Of a stretch of 64,000 nucleotides of DNA, positions 1 to 12,311 are shown piece by piece. The translations under genes were made by a program, and so were the position numbers. Within the stretch, counting starts at the first letter, position 1. Each line of letters begins with the position of its first letter. Origin of the DNA: Symbiodinium natans. Lineage: Eukaryota > Sar > Dinophyceae > Suessiales > Symbiodiniaceae. Below the pieces are notes generated by a model. It ran no database searches. It was not told the DNA's origin and was given only the letters and a program-made list of their open reading frames with translations. The DNA lies in NCBI GenBank assembly GCA_905221605.1, contig CAJNDS010002639.1, positions 249,945 through 313,944 of the forward strand, given 5' to 3'.

Positions 1-868
1 TTAGGGTTTAGGGAATCCCTACTGGTTTGGGTGGATGACAGAGATTTCGAAGCCGTTTCAAACAGTTGTCCCTGAGCCCCATGCAGGAAATGGGGGATAC
101 ATACAGCACGCAGACACACATGGGCCCACTTGAGTAGCTGGAATTTCAACCGTCCTAAACCATAAATCCCCTAAATCCCTAAACCCCAAACCCCTCGGTT
201 TAGAGTTCCGGACTGAGGTGCCGGGCTCACGGGGTTTAGGCAGAGTTTTGTTTGGGGGCAGATGGGGTGTCGGACACTTGGCAAAGACAGTTTAGGATCC
301 AGTGCGTTAGCGGGTGTAGGATCAGCGTAGGGTTTTAGGGTTTTGGGGTTTGAAGAACTGATGGTTTGTGGATCAGGGAATTGGGAAGTAGAGGTTGAGA
401 TATTGATTTCGATGCCTGAATCCTAAACCCTAAACCCTAAACCCTAAACCCCAAACCCCCATATAAGCCATGAAAGGCGCTTGGGGCGTAGGCGAACAAG
501 ACCCAACTAAGCTCCAAACATTGGAGTGCCCAGGCACCATTCGCGCCGAGCTCGGCAATCGAGTAGAGCAGGGGAGCCTTTCAGGGCTGTTTCGGGGGTT
601 TAGGGTTTAGGGTTTAGGGTTTAGGGTTTAGGATGTTGGATGTAGGGGGTAGGGTGTCGGGTTTCAGGTTTAGGTGAACCTCGCGTAAGACCCTCAGCCG
701 GTTGAGGTCGCGTCCCATCAAGATCGAAGACCACCTGAACATCCTAAACCCTAAGCCCTTCTCCCTGAACCCTAAACCCTAAACCCTAAACCCTAAACCC
801 TAAACCCTAAACCCTGAACCCTAAACCCTAAACCCTAGCCCCGAAGCCTGCAAGCCCAAGCCCTGCAG

Positions 869-950
869 AATAGCTCGGTTTCCCACGATGCTTCATCTAA
901 GCTGGCGGAATTAAGGGGCAAGAAGTCAGCAAGATGGTTTCTTCATCCTG
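869..950 (+). CDS. candidate exon, unrecognised
   Basis: Between an acceptor CCCTGCAG and a GC donor the frame reads SSVSHDASSKLAELRGKKSA. No family is recognised. Neighbouring islands give similarly short open frames, for example 1282-1347 (SSPTSLEADENLK) and 1838-1920 (SPPCLIPASIGEVHGG). Confidence 0.25.
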
Positions 951-2604
951 GCAGCCTAAACCCTAAACCCTAAGCCCTAAGCCCTCAACCCTAAACCCTA
1001 AACCCTAAACCCTAAACCCTAAGCCCTAAACCTTAAACCCTAAAGCCTAAACCCTAAACCCTAAACCCTAAACCCTAAACCCTAAACCCTAAACCCTAAA
1101 CCCTGTCGCAAAGAGGTGTTAGCTCCCGAAACCCGGCACCGGCGAGCTGATATCTTTTTGAGACCCGACGATCACCACACTTTAAGCTCGGGGGGTTAGG
1201 AATTTTAGGAAGGATGGGTCTAGGGTTTAGGGTTTAGGGTTTAGGGTTTAGGGTTTAGGGTTTAGGGCTTAGGGTAAGTTCTGCAGTGCTCAAGACAGGT
1301 GCTTCATCGAGTCCAACAAGTTTGGAGGCAGATGAAAACCTGAAAAGCCCCAGACCCCAAACCCTAAACCCCAAACCCCAAACCCAAAACCCTAAAACCG
1401 AAACCCCAAACCCTAAACCTAAACCCGCCTGAAACCCGACTCTGGACTCCTCTACCCTCCCAGAGGGCGGGTTCAGAGTAGGAACTTCGCCGCCTTGCAT
1501 GGGATTGAGGCTTTAGGGGGGGTTAAGTTTAGGCTGAGGGTTTAGGGTGTAGGGTTTAGGTTTAGGGTTTACGGTTGGTTTATGTAACAACTATTCATCA
1601 TTCGTGAGTTTTCACTCTGGCAGGCAGGTGGCTTTTGTAGCAATCATGAGTCCGCATTGTTCGCCGATGCCCACGTCGCAAGGGCTTAAAACTTTCTGAA
1701 ATCAAAACTCTAAGAACTAAATCCTCCCCTCAACCCTAAACCCTAAACCCTAAACCCTAAACCCTAAACCCTAAACCCTAAACCCTAAACCCGAAACCCT
1801 AGTCCCTAAAACCTAAACTTCCCTTCGAATAGGCATGCCGGCTACATCTCGCCTCCATGCCTCATTCCGGCTTCTATAGGAGAGGTCCATGGTGGTGCCT
1901 TAGACAACCCGGGGCAGTATGGGTTTAGGGTTTAGGGTTTGGGGTTTATTCTGCACGCTCTCTCAGGGGTTTAGGGTTCAGGGTTCAGGGAGGGGGAACC
2001 CTAAACCTTGAGAACCCCAACAGCTTTCCGGTATGGGGAGGGGCTCAGAACTCCCCCCAATAAAACGCCCCCCCCCCACCCAGCCCAAGAGCAAGCCAAC
2101 ACCCCGCAACTCGACGGAGTTCATCGTAAAACCTGAACCCCTAAACCCTGGACCCTTTAATGCCCTAAGCCCTTTACCCCCCCAGGCCCTTTAAGCCTTT
2201 TAAACCCTAAAAGCCCTAAACCCTAAACCCTAAACCCCAAACCCCAAAACCACAAAACCCAATCCCGACCTTTGCTGGCTTCCCTTGGCGAGGCGAGCCT
2301 TGGTGCGTCCGCGTGGACGGCACTTGGGCGTCATGCGATTGCGGTCAGGCCGTCTTTGTCAGGGCTCTGGCCTTCAAGTTTAGGGTTTAGGGTCTAGGGT
2401 TTAGGGTTTAGGGTTAGGGTTTAGGGATTAGGGTTCCAGAGTTTAGGGTGCCAGAGTTTTTAGGGCGTTCCAGAGTTTCAGGGCTTTAGGGTTGAGGGTT
2501 TCAGGGTTTGACGTTTTCGGGCTTAGGGTTCTAGAGTTTTAGGGCTTTAGGGCCGGGCTCAGGAGTTTGGGACAAAACCCTAACCCTAAACCCTAAACCC
2601 TAAA

Positions 2605-2613
2605 CCCTAGACC

Positions 2614-2680
<67 letters not shown>

Positions 2681-2690
2681 ACCCCAAACC
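2605..2690. repeat. CCCTCAA variant array
   Basis: About eleven consecutive CCCTCAA units inside an otherwise CCCTAAA/CCCCAAA array; the same variant recurs in dehydrogenase intron 1. Confidence 0.95.
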
Positions 2691-2909
2691 CCAAACCCTA
2701 AACCCCAAACCCCAAACCCCAGACCCCCGACCCCAAACCCCAAACCCCAAACCCTATGGGAGACTGAGGGAGGCGAAGGCTCTCAGGAGTCACAAGCCCT
2801 GAGCAATTTGAGGATTAGTGTGCTTTCGAGTTTAATTTGGTTTTGGGGTTTAGGGTTTAGGGTTTAGGGCTTAGAGTTTGACAGTTTCACGAATCAAATT
2901 CGGGTTCAG

Positions 2910-2990
2910 GGGTCTGGTTGCGCATTTCCGGCGGATGTCTCGGACCTAGCTAGGGCCGAACGACTACGAATGCCCAAGCCCCGAAAACGC
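2910..2990 (+). CDS. candidate exon, unrecognised
   Basis: After GGTTCAG the frame reads GSGCAFPADVSDLARAERLR and stays open to about 3175. The true end is not determined. No motif. Confidence 0.22.
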
Positions 2991-3528
2991 CAAGCCGCTG
3001 AAGCCCTACGCCCTTGCCCCTCCATAGCCCAAGCTTGCCCTTCGCAGCATTTCTTTGGCCCAGCAGAGCGTCAATTCCCCCCCGCTCCCAAGTGCTGCAG
3101 CTCCTGCAACATGCGAGGTGGCCTGGCATGTCGGTGTTTTTTTTTGTTTTTCTCGCTTTTTTGGTTTAGGGTTTAGTGTGCAACGCCCTGGAAATATGCG
3201 AACTGAACCCCCTGAACCCCAAACCCTAAGACCCCAAACGCAACCAGCCTAAGCACTGAACCCTGGAGTGACTTCGAAGCCATTCATCTTTAAGAGCTCA
3301 CCGTCCGTTGTGCCCTGAACCCTAAACCCTAAACCTTAGGCCTTAAACCCTAACCCCTAAACCCTAAACCCTATACCCTAAACCCCAAACCCCAAACCCT
3401 AAACCCTAAACCCGAAACCCTAAACTCTAAACCCTACACCAAATACACTGAAGCCTGAACCTTGCCACCGAGAGCTATAGCTTGAATACCTCACGCCCTG
3501 AAGGGTGTTGGGCTAAGGAGTTTTTCAG

Positions 3529-3830
3529 ACAAGAGCGAACGCCAGCGAGTTCGTAAACTAGGAGAGTGGGCCCTTATTTTCCCCTTTGTTTGGGGGGTGT
3601 TTAGGTTCCCTGACACGCCCCGTTAAACCACAAGGGTGACCTTTCGATTCCTGGGTTACTCTTGGGTCTAGTAAAGCGGTGGAGATTCCGAGCCGAACAA
3701 AGCAGGTGCTTAAGGTGGTGGTGATTGCTGCCGCTTCAGCTGTTGGTTCTGCTGGTTTCCTTGCTCTGCCTGTTTCCCCTCATTTCATTGGTCTATTTCT
3801 TGTTAATATTCCTGTTCACCATTGAAATAT
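3529..3830 (+). CDS. candidate exon pair with a hydrophobic stretch
   Basis: Two open segments: 3529-3585 (DKSERQRVRKLGEWALI after TTTTTCAG) and 3665-3830 (SSKAVEIPSRTKQVLKVV followed by a hydrophobic Ala/Val run). The region has no telomere-like array, and an overlapping frame gives another hydrophobic ORF, so composition alone may explain it. Confidence 0.18.
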
Positions 3831-4764
3831 TGGCGGTGTCGTTCATGTATGTTTCCTGCTTTCGTTTCTGTCGTTCGCGGAACTCCGGTCTTTCCCCTTG
3901 TCCCTCCTGTTGTTTCGATCTGCTTTGCAGATTCCTCCGTCCCGACCTTCAGGGTTTGAGATCCGGGGCTCAGGGTTTGTTTATCATATTTGGTTTCCTT
4001 AAGAGAAGCAGTTTCCGAATACATAGTCAGGAGAGTTGACAACAGAATCGTAGAGCCAGAATGTAAACGAAAACGAAAAGACAAAGCTCCATGAGCAAGG
4101 GCCTGGCGGTGGGGGTGTTAGGACCGCGAAGCCGCGAGGTGTTTTGAAGAGCTTGCTACTTGTCTCCGGACCCTGGGCAGCACTCATCGTCCCTCTAACC
4201 CTAAACCCAAAGCCCTAAACCCTAAACCCTAAACCCTAAACCCTAAACCCTAAAGCGCCTAAACCCCCGTGTCCGCTGGAGCAAGAATCACAAATCGACA
4301 AGCTCGAGTCCAAGCCCCCTCGAAGTCACTGGCTTTGCAAGTAGCCCTGAACCCTAAACCCCAAACCCCAAACCCTAAACCCTAAACCCTAAACCCCAAA
4401 CCCCAAAGCCTAAACCCCTAAGCCCTAAGCCCTAAGCCCTAGGCCCTAGGCCCTAGGCCCTAAACCCTAAAAACCCTAAAAACCCTAAACCCTAAACCCT
4501 AAACCCTATCGGAGGACTGACTGCTGCTTCTGTGCCTGGGCTGCAGGTCGTCTAGGATGGAGAGTTTCCTGGCACTGGCTGCCCCAAACCCCCAAACCCG
4601 ACACCCTGAGATGCGGTGCTGGCTGCCTGCGTGTTTGGCTGAAGCCCTAAACCCTAAACCCTAAACCCTAAACCCTAAACCCTAAACCCTAAACCCTAAA
4701 CCCTAAACCCTAAACCCTAAGCCCTAAGCCCTAAGCCCTAAGCCCCAAGCCCTAAGCCCTAAAG

Positions 4765-4828
4765 AAGTATGGACCCTTTGCGATCTCGACTCCAGGGTGC
4801 GTGGTCTGGGTTTCTGAAGCAGATTGGG
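4765..4828 (+). CDS. candidate exon, unrecognised
   Basis: Acceptor AAAG, frame KYGPFAISTPGCVVWVSEAD, then Trp and a GT donor. Protein-like composition, no known motif. Confidence 0.3.
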
Positions 4829-5552
4829 GTGTAGGGCTTAGGGCTTAGGGTTCACAGGGTTTGGGAGTCGTAGATGGCTCTGCAGGGCCAACCTTTGCTT
4901 AAGTGCACAACTTCGGCAAGCCTGGCATCTTTGAGATGACCTGGTTTTGCATTTCTGCAACCCAAACCCCGCAACTGCGCGCCTCTCTGGGCGAAGAGAA
5001 CCCGGCACATGGATCTCACCATGCTACGTACAGCTCCAAGCTTCCATGTCTCAGCTGAGTTCGGCCTTGTCATCTTCCCTTCGCCTTCCCCCTCCTCCCT
5101 ACAGGCCCGAAAGCCCCCTTGAACCGAGGGTTTAGGGTTTAGGGTTTAGCCTCTCTAAGGGCTACTGCAACACCAGCAACGTCTTGCTGAGAGCCCCATG
5201 GTCTCAGCATTGGTTCAGGTTTCAAGGGTCAAGGGCCTTTGGCATTCCGGGGGTTTTGCGGTTTTGGGTTTAGGGTTTAGGGGTGCAGCAGGCGCAAAGC
5301 CGCCAGCGATCCTCAATTGTTGCGGGGCCTTCAAAGAAAGGGGGACGTAGCAGGGATCCTACTTTAGAGAACTACCCGCAATACCAAAGCCCTAAACCCG
5401 AACCCCTGAACCCTAACCCCACACCCCGAACCCCAAACCCCCAAAGCCCACACCCTGAACCCTGAACCCTGAACCCTGAACCCTGAACCGTAAACCCTAA
5501 ACCCTAAACCCTACAACCTTCCACCCGAAGCCCTGAACCCCCAAACGCCGAG

Positions 5553-5613
5553 ACGGTGTCGACCCTGTTCGCCGATTGCTACGAGCAGTGCGGCACCTGC
5601 GACTCCGCAGAAG
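5553..5613 (+). CDS. candidate cysteine-containing exon
   Basis: Acceptor CCGAG, frame TVSTLFADCYEQCGTCDSAE, GC donor. Cys spacing CxxxCxxC is suggestive but not assignable to a family. Confidence 0.35.
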
Positions 5614-6044
5614 GCCGCCCTGGCCTTCTTGGCGGCCTGTTGACTCTAGGGTTTAGGGTTTAGGGTGTTTAGGGTTTAGGGTTTAGGGTGGGCTTTGGGG
5701 TTCAAGGGTTTTGGGGGTTGAGGGCGTCCTTTGCGTCTATTGGCCTTGGGGGAGTCAAGCGCTGAGCCCTAAACCCTAAACCCTAAACCCTAAACCCTAA
5801 ACCCTAAGCCCTAAACCCTAAACCCTAAACCCAAAACCACAATGAGCCATCTCTGGCACACTCTGGCACCGGTTCTGCGTGGTTGGACCTTGACATCGCC
5901 TGTCTCGTAGGGTTTAGGGTTTAGGGTTTAGGGTTTAGGGTTTAGGGTTTACCTAAACCCTGAACCCTAAACCCTAAATCCTAAACCCTAAACCCTAAAC
6001 CCTCTTTGGCCTTCTCCTGCCCTCCTCCTCTTGCCCGATGCCAG

Positions 6045-6118
6045 GTGTCTTCGCGGCCTACCTCCTTGGCGTGGGCGAGGCTGCGAGGGCACTTTGCCAG
6101 GACGTCGAGGCGAGGAGA
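6045..6118 (+). CDS. candidate exon, unrecognised
   Basis: Preceded by the window's best pyrimidine tract (6006-6036) and CCAG. The frame reads VFAAYLLGVGEAARALCQDV and on. GC-rich third positions resemble the dehydrogenase exons. No family recognised. Confidence 0.4.
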
Positions 6119-6217
6119 GGGGCCTCTGGAGCCATCCTAAGCTTCTTAGGGTTTAGGGTTTAGGGTTTAGGGTTTGGGGTTTGGGGTTTGGGGTTTGGGG
6201 TTTGGGGTTTAGGGAAG

Positions 6218-6340
6218 CCCCTATTTTACTTCGGGCTTTGTGGGCCGTCTATTGGCATGCGGGATTGCAGCTCTCGCGCGATATGGGGGTTGGTGGATGG
6301 CGGGTCTCCTTTTACAATTATCCTTGGGGCTTTTGTGAGG
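6218..6340 (+). CDS. candidate exon, unrecognised
   Basis: A 41-codon open frame without ATG reading FYFGLCGPSIGMRDCSSRA and later DGGSPFTIILGAF, ending at a GT. It overlaps a different frame with an ATG ORF; the chosen frame looks more protein-like but is unproven. Confidence 0.25.
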
Positions 6341-6460
6341 GTAGTCTAGTGACTAATTTTAACGCTACGCGACCCGCCTCGGCCCGGCCCAGCGCATCCG
6401 CGTGAGCATGGTGATTCCGCAGCGCCCAAGTCGCTGGACCCCAAGCAATAAGGGTTGGGT

Positions 6461-6492
<32 letters not shown>

Positions 6493-6604
6493 GGTTCCGG
6501 GTTTATGGTTTATGGTTTGGGGTTTGGGGTTGAGGGTTAGTTTAGGGCTCAAGGTTCACGCTTTGGGGTTGAGGGTTTTTTTGGGTTTAGGGTTCGGCTT
6601 GGAG

Positions 6605-6830
6605 TGATCGTAGGGGCGACTCTTCGGCAGGGTGGAGGGGGGGGAGGTGGGGTGGGGGAGGTGGGGTGGGGGGAGGGGGGGGGGGGGGGGGAGGGGGGGG
6701 TAAGGGGGGGGGGGGGTGTGGGGGGGGGGGGGTGGGGGGGGGGGCGTGGGGGGGGGGGGGGTGGGGGGGGGGGGTGGACGGGGGGGGGGTGGGACGGGGG
6801 GGGGGTGGGGGTGCCCTGCTGGGAGGGGCT
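6605..6830. repeat. G-rich tract
   Basis: About 200 bases of near-continuous G on the + strand with scattered T, C and A. The Gly/Pro open frames on both strands are artefacts. Other poly-G/C tracts: 7711-7738, 10203-10216, 23641-23653, 30679-30693, 30790-30808, 48411-48438. Confidence 0.95.
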
Positions 6831-7550
6831 TCAACTGCCTCTGGTCCTGGCGAAGCGTCCGCTTGCGGACCCCGGTTTCCCAGGGGGGGTACCCATTTGA
6901 GGCCAAAAAAAAGGGGTCCCAAAAAAGGGCTTCGGGGGAGGAGCCTGTTCTGACAACCTATACACCTCCGGCCCGAGGCCTCGGCGGATCACACTAACCC
7001 ACCAAAACCCTGTTCTTTTTGTTAAGGCCCTTTGATTAGTCTGTGGGATCCAGGGTCCCACACTTCTCCCCAGGTGTGGCGGTGCACCATCGTCCCCCCG
7101 CACAACGGGACCTGCGCGGGCATGATTCGGGAGGCTACGCAGCTTCTTCCCTTCTTGTGAGTTTGTCTCATCCCCATCGTGGCTGGTGCTTGCATGTTCA
7201 TGCATGATTATGTAGACCAAAATGGATGCTCTGCAATGATGCAGTATCCGATGAGACAAGAGCATCATCGAACGTAGGGTGCCTTGTGACGCGCAAAACG
7301 GTCCAACGGCTCGGGCAACTGCCAGCATCGAAACAGTTACTGTTATTTTCACGGTTTTCCACGTGTTGTGATTTGTTTGTATTGTGGTGAGTGTGCCTGT
7401 CCTGACATGATTCGTGAACATTCCGGTGTGGTCGTCTCGCATAGTTCGTGTCAGAGGGCGTTCAAGATAGCATGAGCTAGTGCGATTGCGACATTGCGTG
7501 GGAACCCTCGGCCGTTGAACTCATTCAAGCATTATCTGGCTCTTTGCCGA
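6831..7550. other. unique region without telomere-like repeats
   Basis: Holds a 203-codon open frame on the - strand (6831-7442) with no recognisable motif and a stretch copied from the G-rich neighbourhood at its 3' end. I do not call it a gene. Confidence 0.4.
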
Positions 7551-7854
7551 GGCTACTGTTGCCCTGTCGTAGCCGGAACAGTTTCAGAATACTTTCGCCG
7601 TCCGGGTTTGATTCCCATCTGAAGAGCACCGCTGATCTCAGGCTCTGGGCGCTGGGTTGCCAGTGGCCACCAAAGAGGACTTGCAAGACAAGAAAAGTGT
7701 TTTGGATTTTCGGGGGGGGGGGGGGGGGGGGGGGGGGGAGAGAGGATGCTGTCCTAGACCCATCGTCTGTTTTCCGGCGTTTCGGACTGCGTTGGTCGTG
7801 GAGTTTCAGGTTTGCCTCCAGGTCTCAGCCTTGCAACTAGCTATCTATCCCCAG

Positions 7855-7987
7855 CGGGGGTGTGCTTCCAAAAGGACGAGATTGACGTCATGTGCCACCC
7901 CAACGCGACGTTCACCACAACAGTACCACCCACGACCACGACCACGACCACCACCGTGGAAACGACGACGACGACCACACTCGAGCA
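7855..7987 (+). CDS. candidate exon with Cys pair and poly-Thr linker
   Basis: After CCCCAG the frame reads GVCFQKDEIDVMCHPNATF, then TTTVPP and two runs of Thr separated by VE, ending at a GC donor. Poly-Thr linkers of this kind are common in dinoflagellate modular extracellular proteins and resemble the ATTTTPTP linker at 31816. It probably belongs to an upstream multi-exon gene. Confidence 0.5.
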
Positions 7988-7989
7988 GC

Positions 7990-9092
7990 TTGCTGCACTT
8001 CTACTAACTATTTTGCTTGAGAGCTGCCCTAGACCCTAAACTCCAAGTCCTATACCCTGAGCCCAAAATAACTAACTAATCGCCTTCCTTATAAGGGGAA
8101 TGCAGGGATTATTGTCGACTTGTAGACCCTTTGAGTTCGGCAAGAAATGGGCCCTCTTTACACAAGCCACCCTTCAGCCAGAAAGCTCCCCCAGCCAGAA
8201 AGCCCCCCCCACCCCCTAAACAGTCGACTTCCGGAACCCCGAAATCCTGAAAACTCTACAAGTCCCAAGTCCCAAACGTCTAAGTCCAGAAGATGATCTT
8301 GGGGCTTGGGATGCGGCAGGCCTTATTGTCTAGACAGGTGGAGACACGGCCAAGAGACCAGGTGGGTTTATCATGGGTTCCCCTAGGGTTCCCCTACTAC
8401 CCCCTCTATACGAGCATAATTAAGGCTAGTTTTGGGATAGCTAAGCCTAGTATTTCGTAGGGAAACTGATGGGTTTAGGGTTTGGGTCTTGGGGTGTAGG
8501 GCTTCGGGCTCGCACGCAATCTGCTCGGTTTTTCGGCTGTTGCCTCTGACTGAGGTCTCTCAGCAGTGGCGTCGCCTCAAGCGTTGCGGGTTCGGTGTGG
8601 ACGGTGCAGGCTCCGGGGCTGAGTTTGCGGGGTTTAGGGTGTAGGGTTTAGGGTTTAGGGTTTAGGTCTTTCAGGGTTTAGGGTTTAGGGTTTATTAGGG
8701 ATATTCGGGCCTTTTGATGGCCTTGATTGACCGCCCCTTTCCAAGGAGTTCGCGGAGTCCCGAGCTGTTTTAACTTATTTAGGGTTTAGGGTTTAGGGTT
8801 TGGGGTTTGGGGTTTAGGGCTTCAAAAAGGGGTATAAGGAGGACCCCTACAAGGGACCCTTAATCTTATTGCCCTTTTTCACCCCTACGTTTACCTTATA
8901 GTCCCTATATGCCGAAGTAGCCCCTAAAGAACCCCTAAGTAACCCCTACGGTGCCTTATAAGGGTCCTCCCTCTAGTCCCTTGATTCTTAGTTAGGCAGC
9001 CTTCGTAGTCCTTTTTTGTTTAAGGCTTTAGGGTTTGTGGGTTGCCATCAGGAGGGGGTACAGGGTGCCTAATTCCCAAATTTCCTGGAAAG
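7990..9092. other. non-coding island
   Basis: Short telomere-like runs, the family IV element at 8829 and unique AT-balanced sequence. No supported exon. Confidence 0.5.
8829..8985. mobile_element. MITE-like family IV
   Basis: Ends GGTATAAGGAGGACCCCTAC and CCTTATAAGGGTCCTCCC are inverted repeats; internal GACCCTTAATCTTATT is shared with the element at 21605. Confidence 0.55.
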
Positions 9093-9155
9093 AGCCGCTA
9101 AGTGTGTGGAGGTGATGCTTGCGTCCATGGTGGCCCTGGGCTGCAACGTGGCGAG
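9093..9155 (+). CDS. candidate exon, unrecognised
   Basis: Acceptor AAAG, frame AAKCVEVMLASMVALGCNVA, GT donor (AG|GTGATG). Protein-like helix composition; no family. Confidence 0.33.
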
Positions 9156-10299
9156 GTGATGTAGACACAAGGGCTCAAGTGAAAACAGCTCTTGTAGTAC
9201 TTTTTTCCGGATCAGGGTGACGCGTCCAACACTCTTGAAATACTCTGAAGCTTATATGGCTAGGGTTGAGAGTTTGTGATTTAGGGTTCCGGACGTCTTG
9301 ACGTCGAAGCGGCGTTGCTTCATTCAGGATCTCAAGTTCGACACCTTCCAAAACCCTTCGAAGCCCCCACACTCCCCATGAAAGGAGCCTAAACCCTAAA
9401 CCCTCAACCCTAAACCCTAAACCCTAACCCTAAACCCTAAACCCTAAACCCTAAACCCTAAACCCTAAACCCTAAACCCTAAACCCTAAACCCTAAACCC
9501 TAAACCCTAAACCCCAGACCCCAAACCCTAAACCCTAAACCCTAAACCCTAAACCCTAAACCCTAAACCGAAGCCTGTGGGAGCAAGGATCTCCCGCGGG
9601 GTTTTCAGTGGCGTAATTTCCCGCTCCAGCGCGCGCGGCCTTGATGTTCGGGGCTTTTTGTTTTGGGGCTTGGGGCGAGGGGTACCAGTTCGTAGATATC
9701 TTTCTATTGCTTAATTGCAGATCACCGCAAGGTATGCCTGATAGTGTAAGTTTGGGGTTTACGCAGGTATGGTGAAATCTTGAAACGTGGCTAGCAAGCT
9801 CAAGTGGCACACTCACCTCTACATCCTTAACCTTCACCCGTCTGATCACGATCATTTCCAGATGTTGGCCATTGGTGCGAGCTGACCCAGCTGTTACTTC
9901 CGACTGATCTGGTTTTTGTGTTTTTTTTCGGGTGTCGTACATGAGTAGGAGACCCTAAACCCTAAACCCTAAAACCCTAAACCCTAAACCCTAAACCCTA
10001 AACCCTAAACCCTAAACCCTAAACCCTAAACCCTAAACCCCAAACCTAAACCCAACCCCAAACCTTAAACCCTAAACCCTAAACCCTAACCCTAAACCCT
10101 AAACCCTGGAGGGCCAATCCCTCCACTTGAGGATAGAGTCCTAAACCTTTCGGGTTCCCACTTCTTTCTCCGGAAGGAGGGGGCTGGTGTTATCTTGGGC
10201 GGGAGGGGGGGGGGGGGTGCCCTATTTTTAAGGGAGCCTGAGGGAGTAGTGGGGAGTATTCGGGAGGGGTTGCGTACCCACCTTGCACCTCCTTCTCTT

Positions 10300-11270
10300 A
10301 AGAACCCCATAAAAACCTTAAACCCTGTAGTATAGTGTCAGGCACTGAAGCCAGGAAAGTCCCGAAACAGCCAAAGCCCCTAGGAATCAAGCCTTCAGTG
10401 AGTGACTCAGGGTTTCCAGATTCCCCTAAACCCTAAACCCTAAAGCCGAAACCCTAAGCCCCAAAACCTCTCGCTCTCGGGCCTGAAATTCTGCGTGGCC
10501 TGGACCGGTCGCACGGCTCTGGCTCCGCTGCTCGTGGTGTGGGGATTTTACGGATTTCGGGATTTCGGGGGAATTTGGGGATGTTGGGGAGGTGTTGGGG
10601 GATTTTTTGGGATGTTGGGGGATTTAGGGGATTTTGGGGGATCTAGGAGATTTCGGGGATGTTGGGATTTGGGGGCTTAGGGGGGCTTACGGGGATTTGG
10701 GGGCTTAGGGGATTTGGGGTTTAGGAGGGGATTTTGGGGGGCTATGGTAGGGGGTTTAGAGGATTCAGGGGAGTTAGGAGATTTTAGGGGATTTTCAGAA
10801 GTAATTGCTCACAAACGCCGGTGCCGATGGGCACGACACAGTGTCTCGCGCAGTCCAAAAAAAAGTTTCATGTGGTAGATAGGACAGCGCCCTTCATTGT
10901 GGGAGCTGAAGTATCAGAATTCCTGAACAAGAGCCCAGTCTAAGCCCAAGCCCTGAACTGTCGGTGCTTTGGTGCTTGAGGGGTGTAGTGCCCCGAAACC
11001 GCTATGTAGATCATTGCATTGTGTGTATACATATGCAAATACATACATACTTAGTTAGTTAGTTTTTTTTTTTGGGGGGGGGGGAGGGGCTTGTAGGGTG
11101 TTGGAGTTTTTGTTCAGTGCTTTGTAGCTTAAGGGGGTAGTCGGGTTGATGGCCGCCCAGAGGCGGGGCTGGAAAAGCAGGGAGCGGCCCGATCCCCGCA
11201 AATCTGGCGGGAGTCTATCTCGGAATTCTCGCCAAAGGGGGAAGCTGCAGTCTTTTGACTTGAGTTTGAG
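10300..11270. other. non-coding stretch
   Basis: An imperfect GGGGATTT-type repeat at 10540-10800 and unique sequence. One weak open island (10470-10530). No gene supported. Confidence 0.5.
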
Positions 11271-11274
11271 CGCT

Positions 11275-11469
11275 GGGATGTTCCCCAACTTAGCTTAGTA
11301 GTAGAGAGGTAGCCTTTAACCTTTTTGGGGCTATTCTAGTTCTAGTCCTTATAAAATCCCCAAGGTTAACCTTTAATTCCCCCAGGTTACTGGAGTCCTT
11401 AATAGGGATTATACAGTAACCTCTATAATCATCCCCATTAAGGGCTGTCAGTATAAGGGGGAACATCCG
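11275..11469. mobile_element. MITE family I with a nested insertion
   Basis: GGGATGTTCCCC at the left and GGGGGAACATCC at the right, about 195 bp apart. The middle holds a second near-palindrome (GTAGCCTTTAACC...GGTTAACCTTTAATTCC, about 11310-11395). Confidence 0.65.
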
Positions 11470-12159
11470 AACCCGAAACCTAAGTGGAGGATAAGACTCT
11501 CACCAAGGAAGCTGTGGATGTGTTTCTGAACCTGATCCGTTTACGTCAAAACTCTCAGTTAAACCCTTGGCCCTAAAGACATAGAACCCGTAAACTTGTA
11601 GAGCCTAATCTCTTTGGCCATTCCTAAACTTTAAACCGCAAACCCCTGAACTTACATTAACCCTAAGACATCCTCAAACCCTCAAATTAAACTCCGCTAG
11701 AACCTTCGACGCTCCTATAAAAGCCTTCTCGAGCCCGTAGGTTGCCAGTCGGGTGGACTTGGGGTAGGGGTTGACCGTTAGGATGCCCTAAACCCTAAAC
11801 CCTAAAACCTAAACCCTAAACCCTAAACCCTAAACCCTGAACCCTGAACCCTGAACCCTAAACCCTAAACCCTAAACCTTAAACCTTAAACCGCTCAGTT
11901 TAGGCCAGGGGCTTGGAGGATCGTTTAGGGCTGAAGGTTCCGAACTTTGGGATGCAGGAGCTCCAGAGGTTTTCTAGTTTGGGGTTTAAGGTGTAGGGGT
12001 CTAGGGTTTTAGGGTTCAGAGGTTTAGGGTTTAGGGTTTAGGGTTTTGGGTTTAGGGTTCAGAGGTTTAGGGTTTAGGGTTTAGGGTTTAGGGGCCTTCG
12101 TTTCTGGCCTCCGGCTCATCCGGTGTTCCCGGGTTCTGGGGTTTATGGGTTAGCATGCA

Positions 12160-12311
12160 ACATCCACGCAGCCAGCGCATCTGGTGACATCAAAACCAGG
12201 CTCGCCAAAGGGCGGCCTGGAACCACGGAGGACGTCCTGTTGCTGCACTCCTGCGCTCGAAAAGCAGAAGTCACCGCAATCGCACCTCGGGCGCAGCATC
12301 TCGGCCTCCTA
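12160..12311 (+). CDS. candidate exon(s), unrecognised
   Basis: Unique island with an open frame reading TTEDVLLLHSCARKAEVTAI in its second half. Frame and boundaries are uncertain. Confidence 0.2.

Noticed and set aside
1-1110. Window start as a true telomere
   Set aside because: Arrays are short, in both orientations and interrupted by unique DNA, and equally dense at 60 kb.
6556-6997. Poly-Pro and poly-Gly open frames on both strands
   Set aside because: Arise from the G-rich tract; no start context, motif or splice structure.
6831-7442. 203-codon - strand open frame
   Set aside because: Long, but without recognisable motif and partly overlapping the low-complexity flank. All supported genes are on the + strand with small exons. 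Not convincing without homology.
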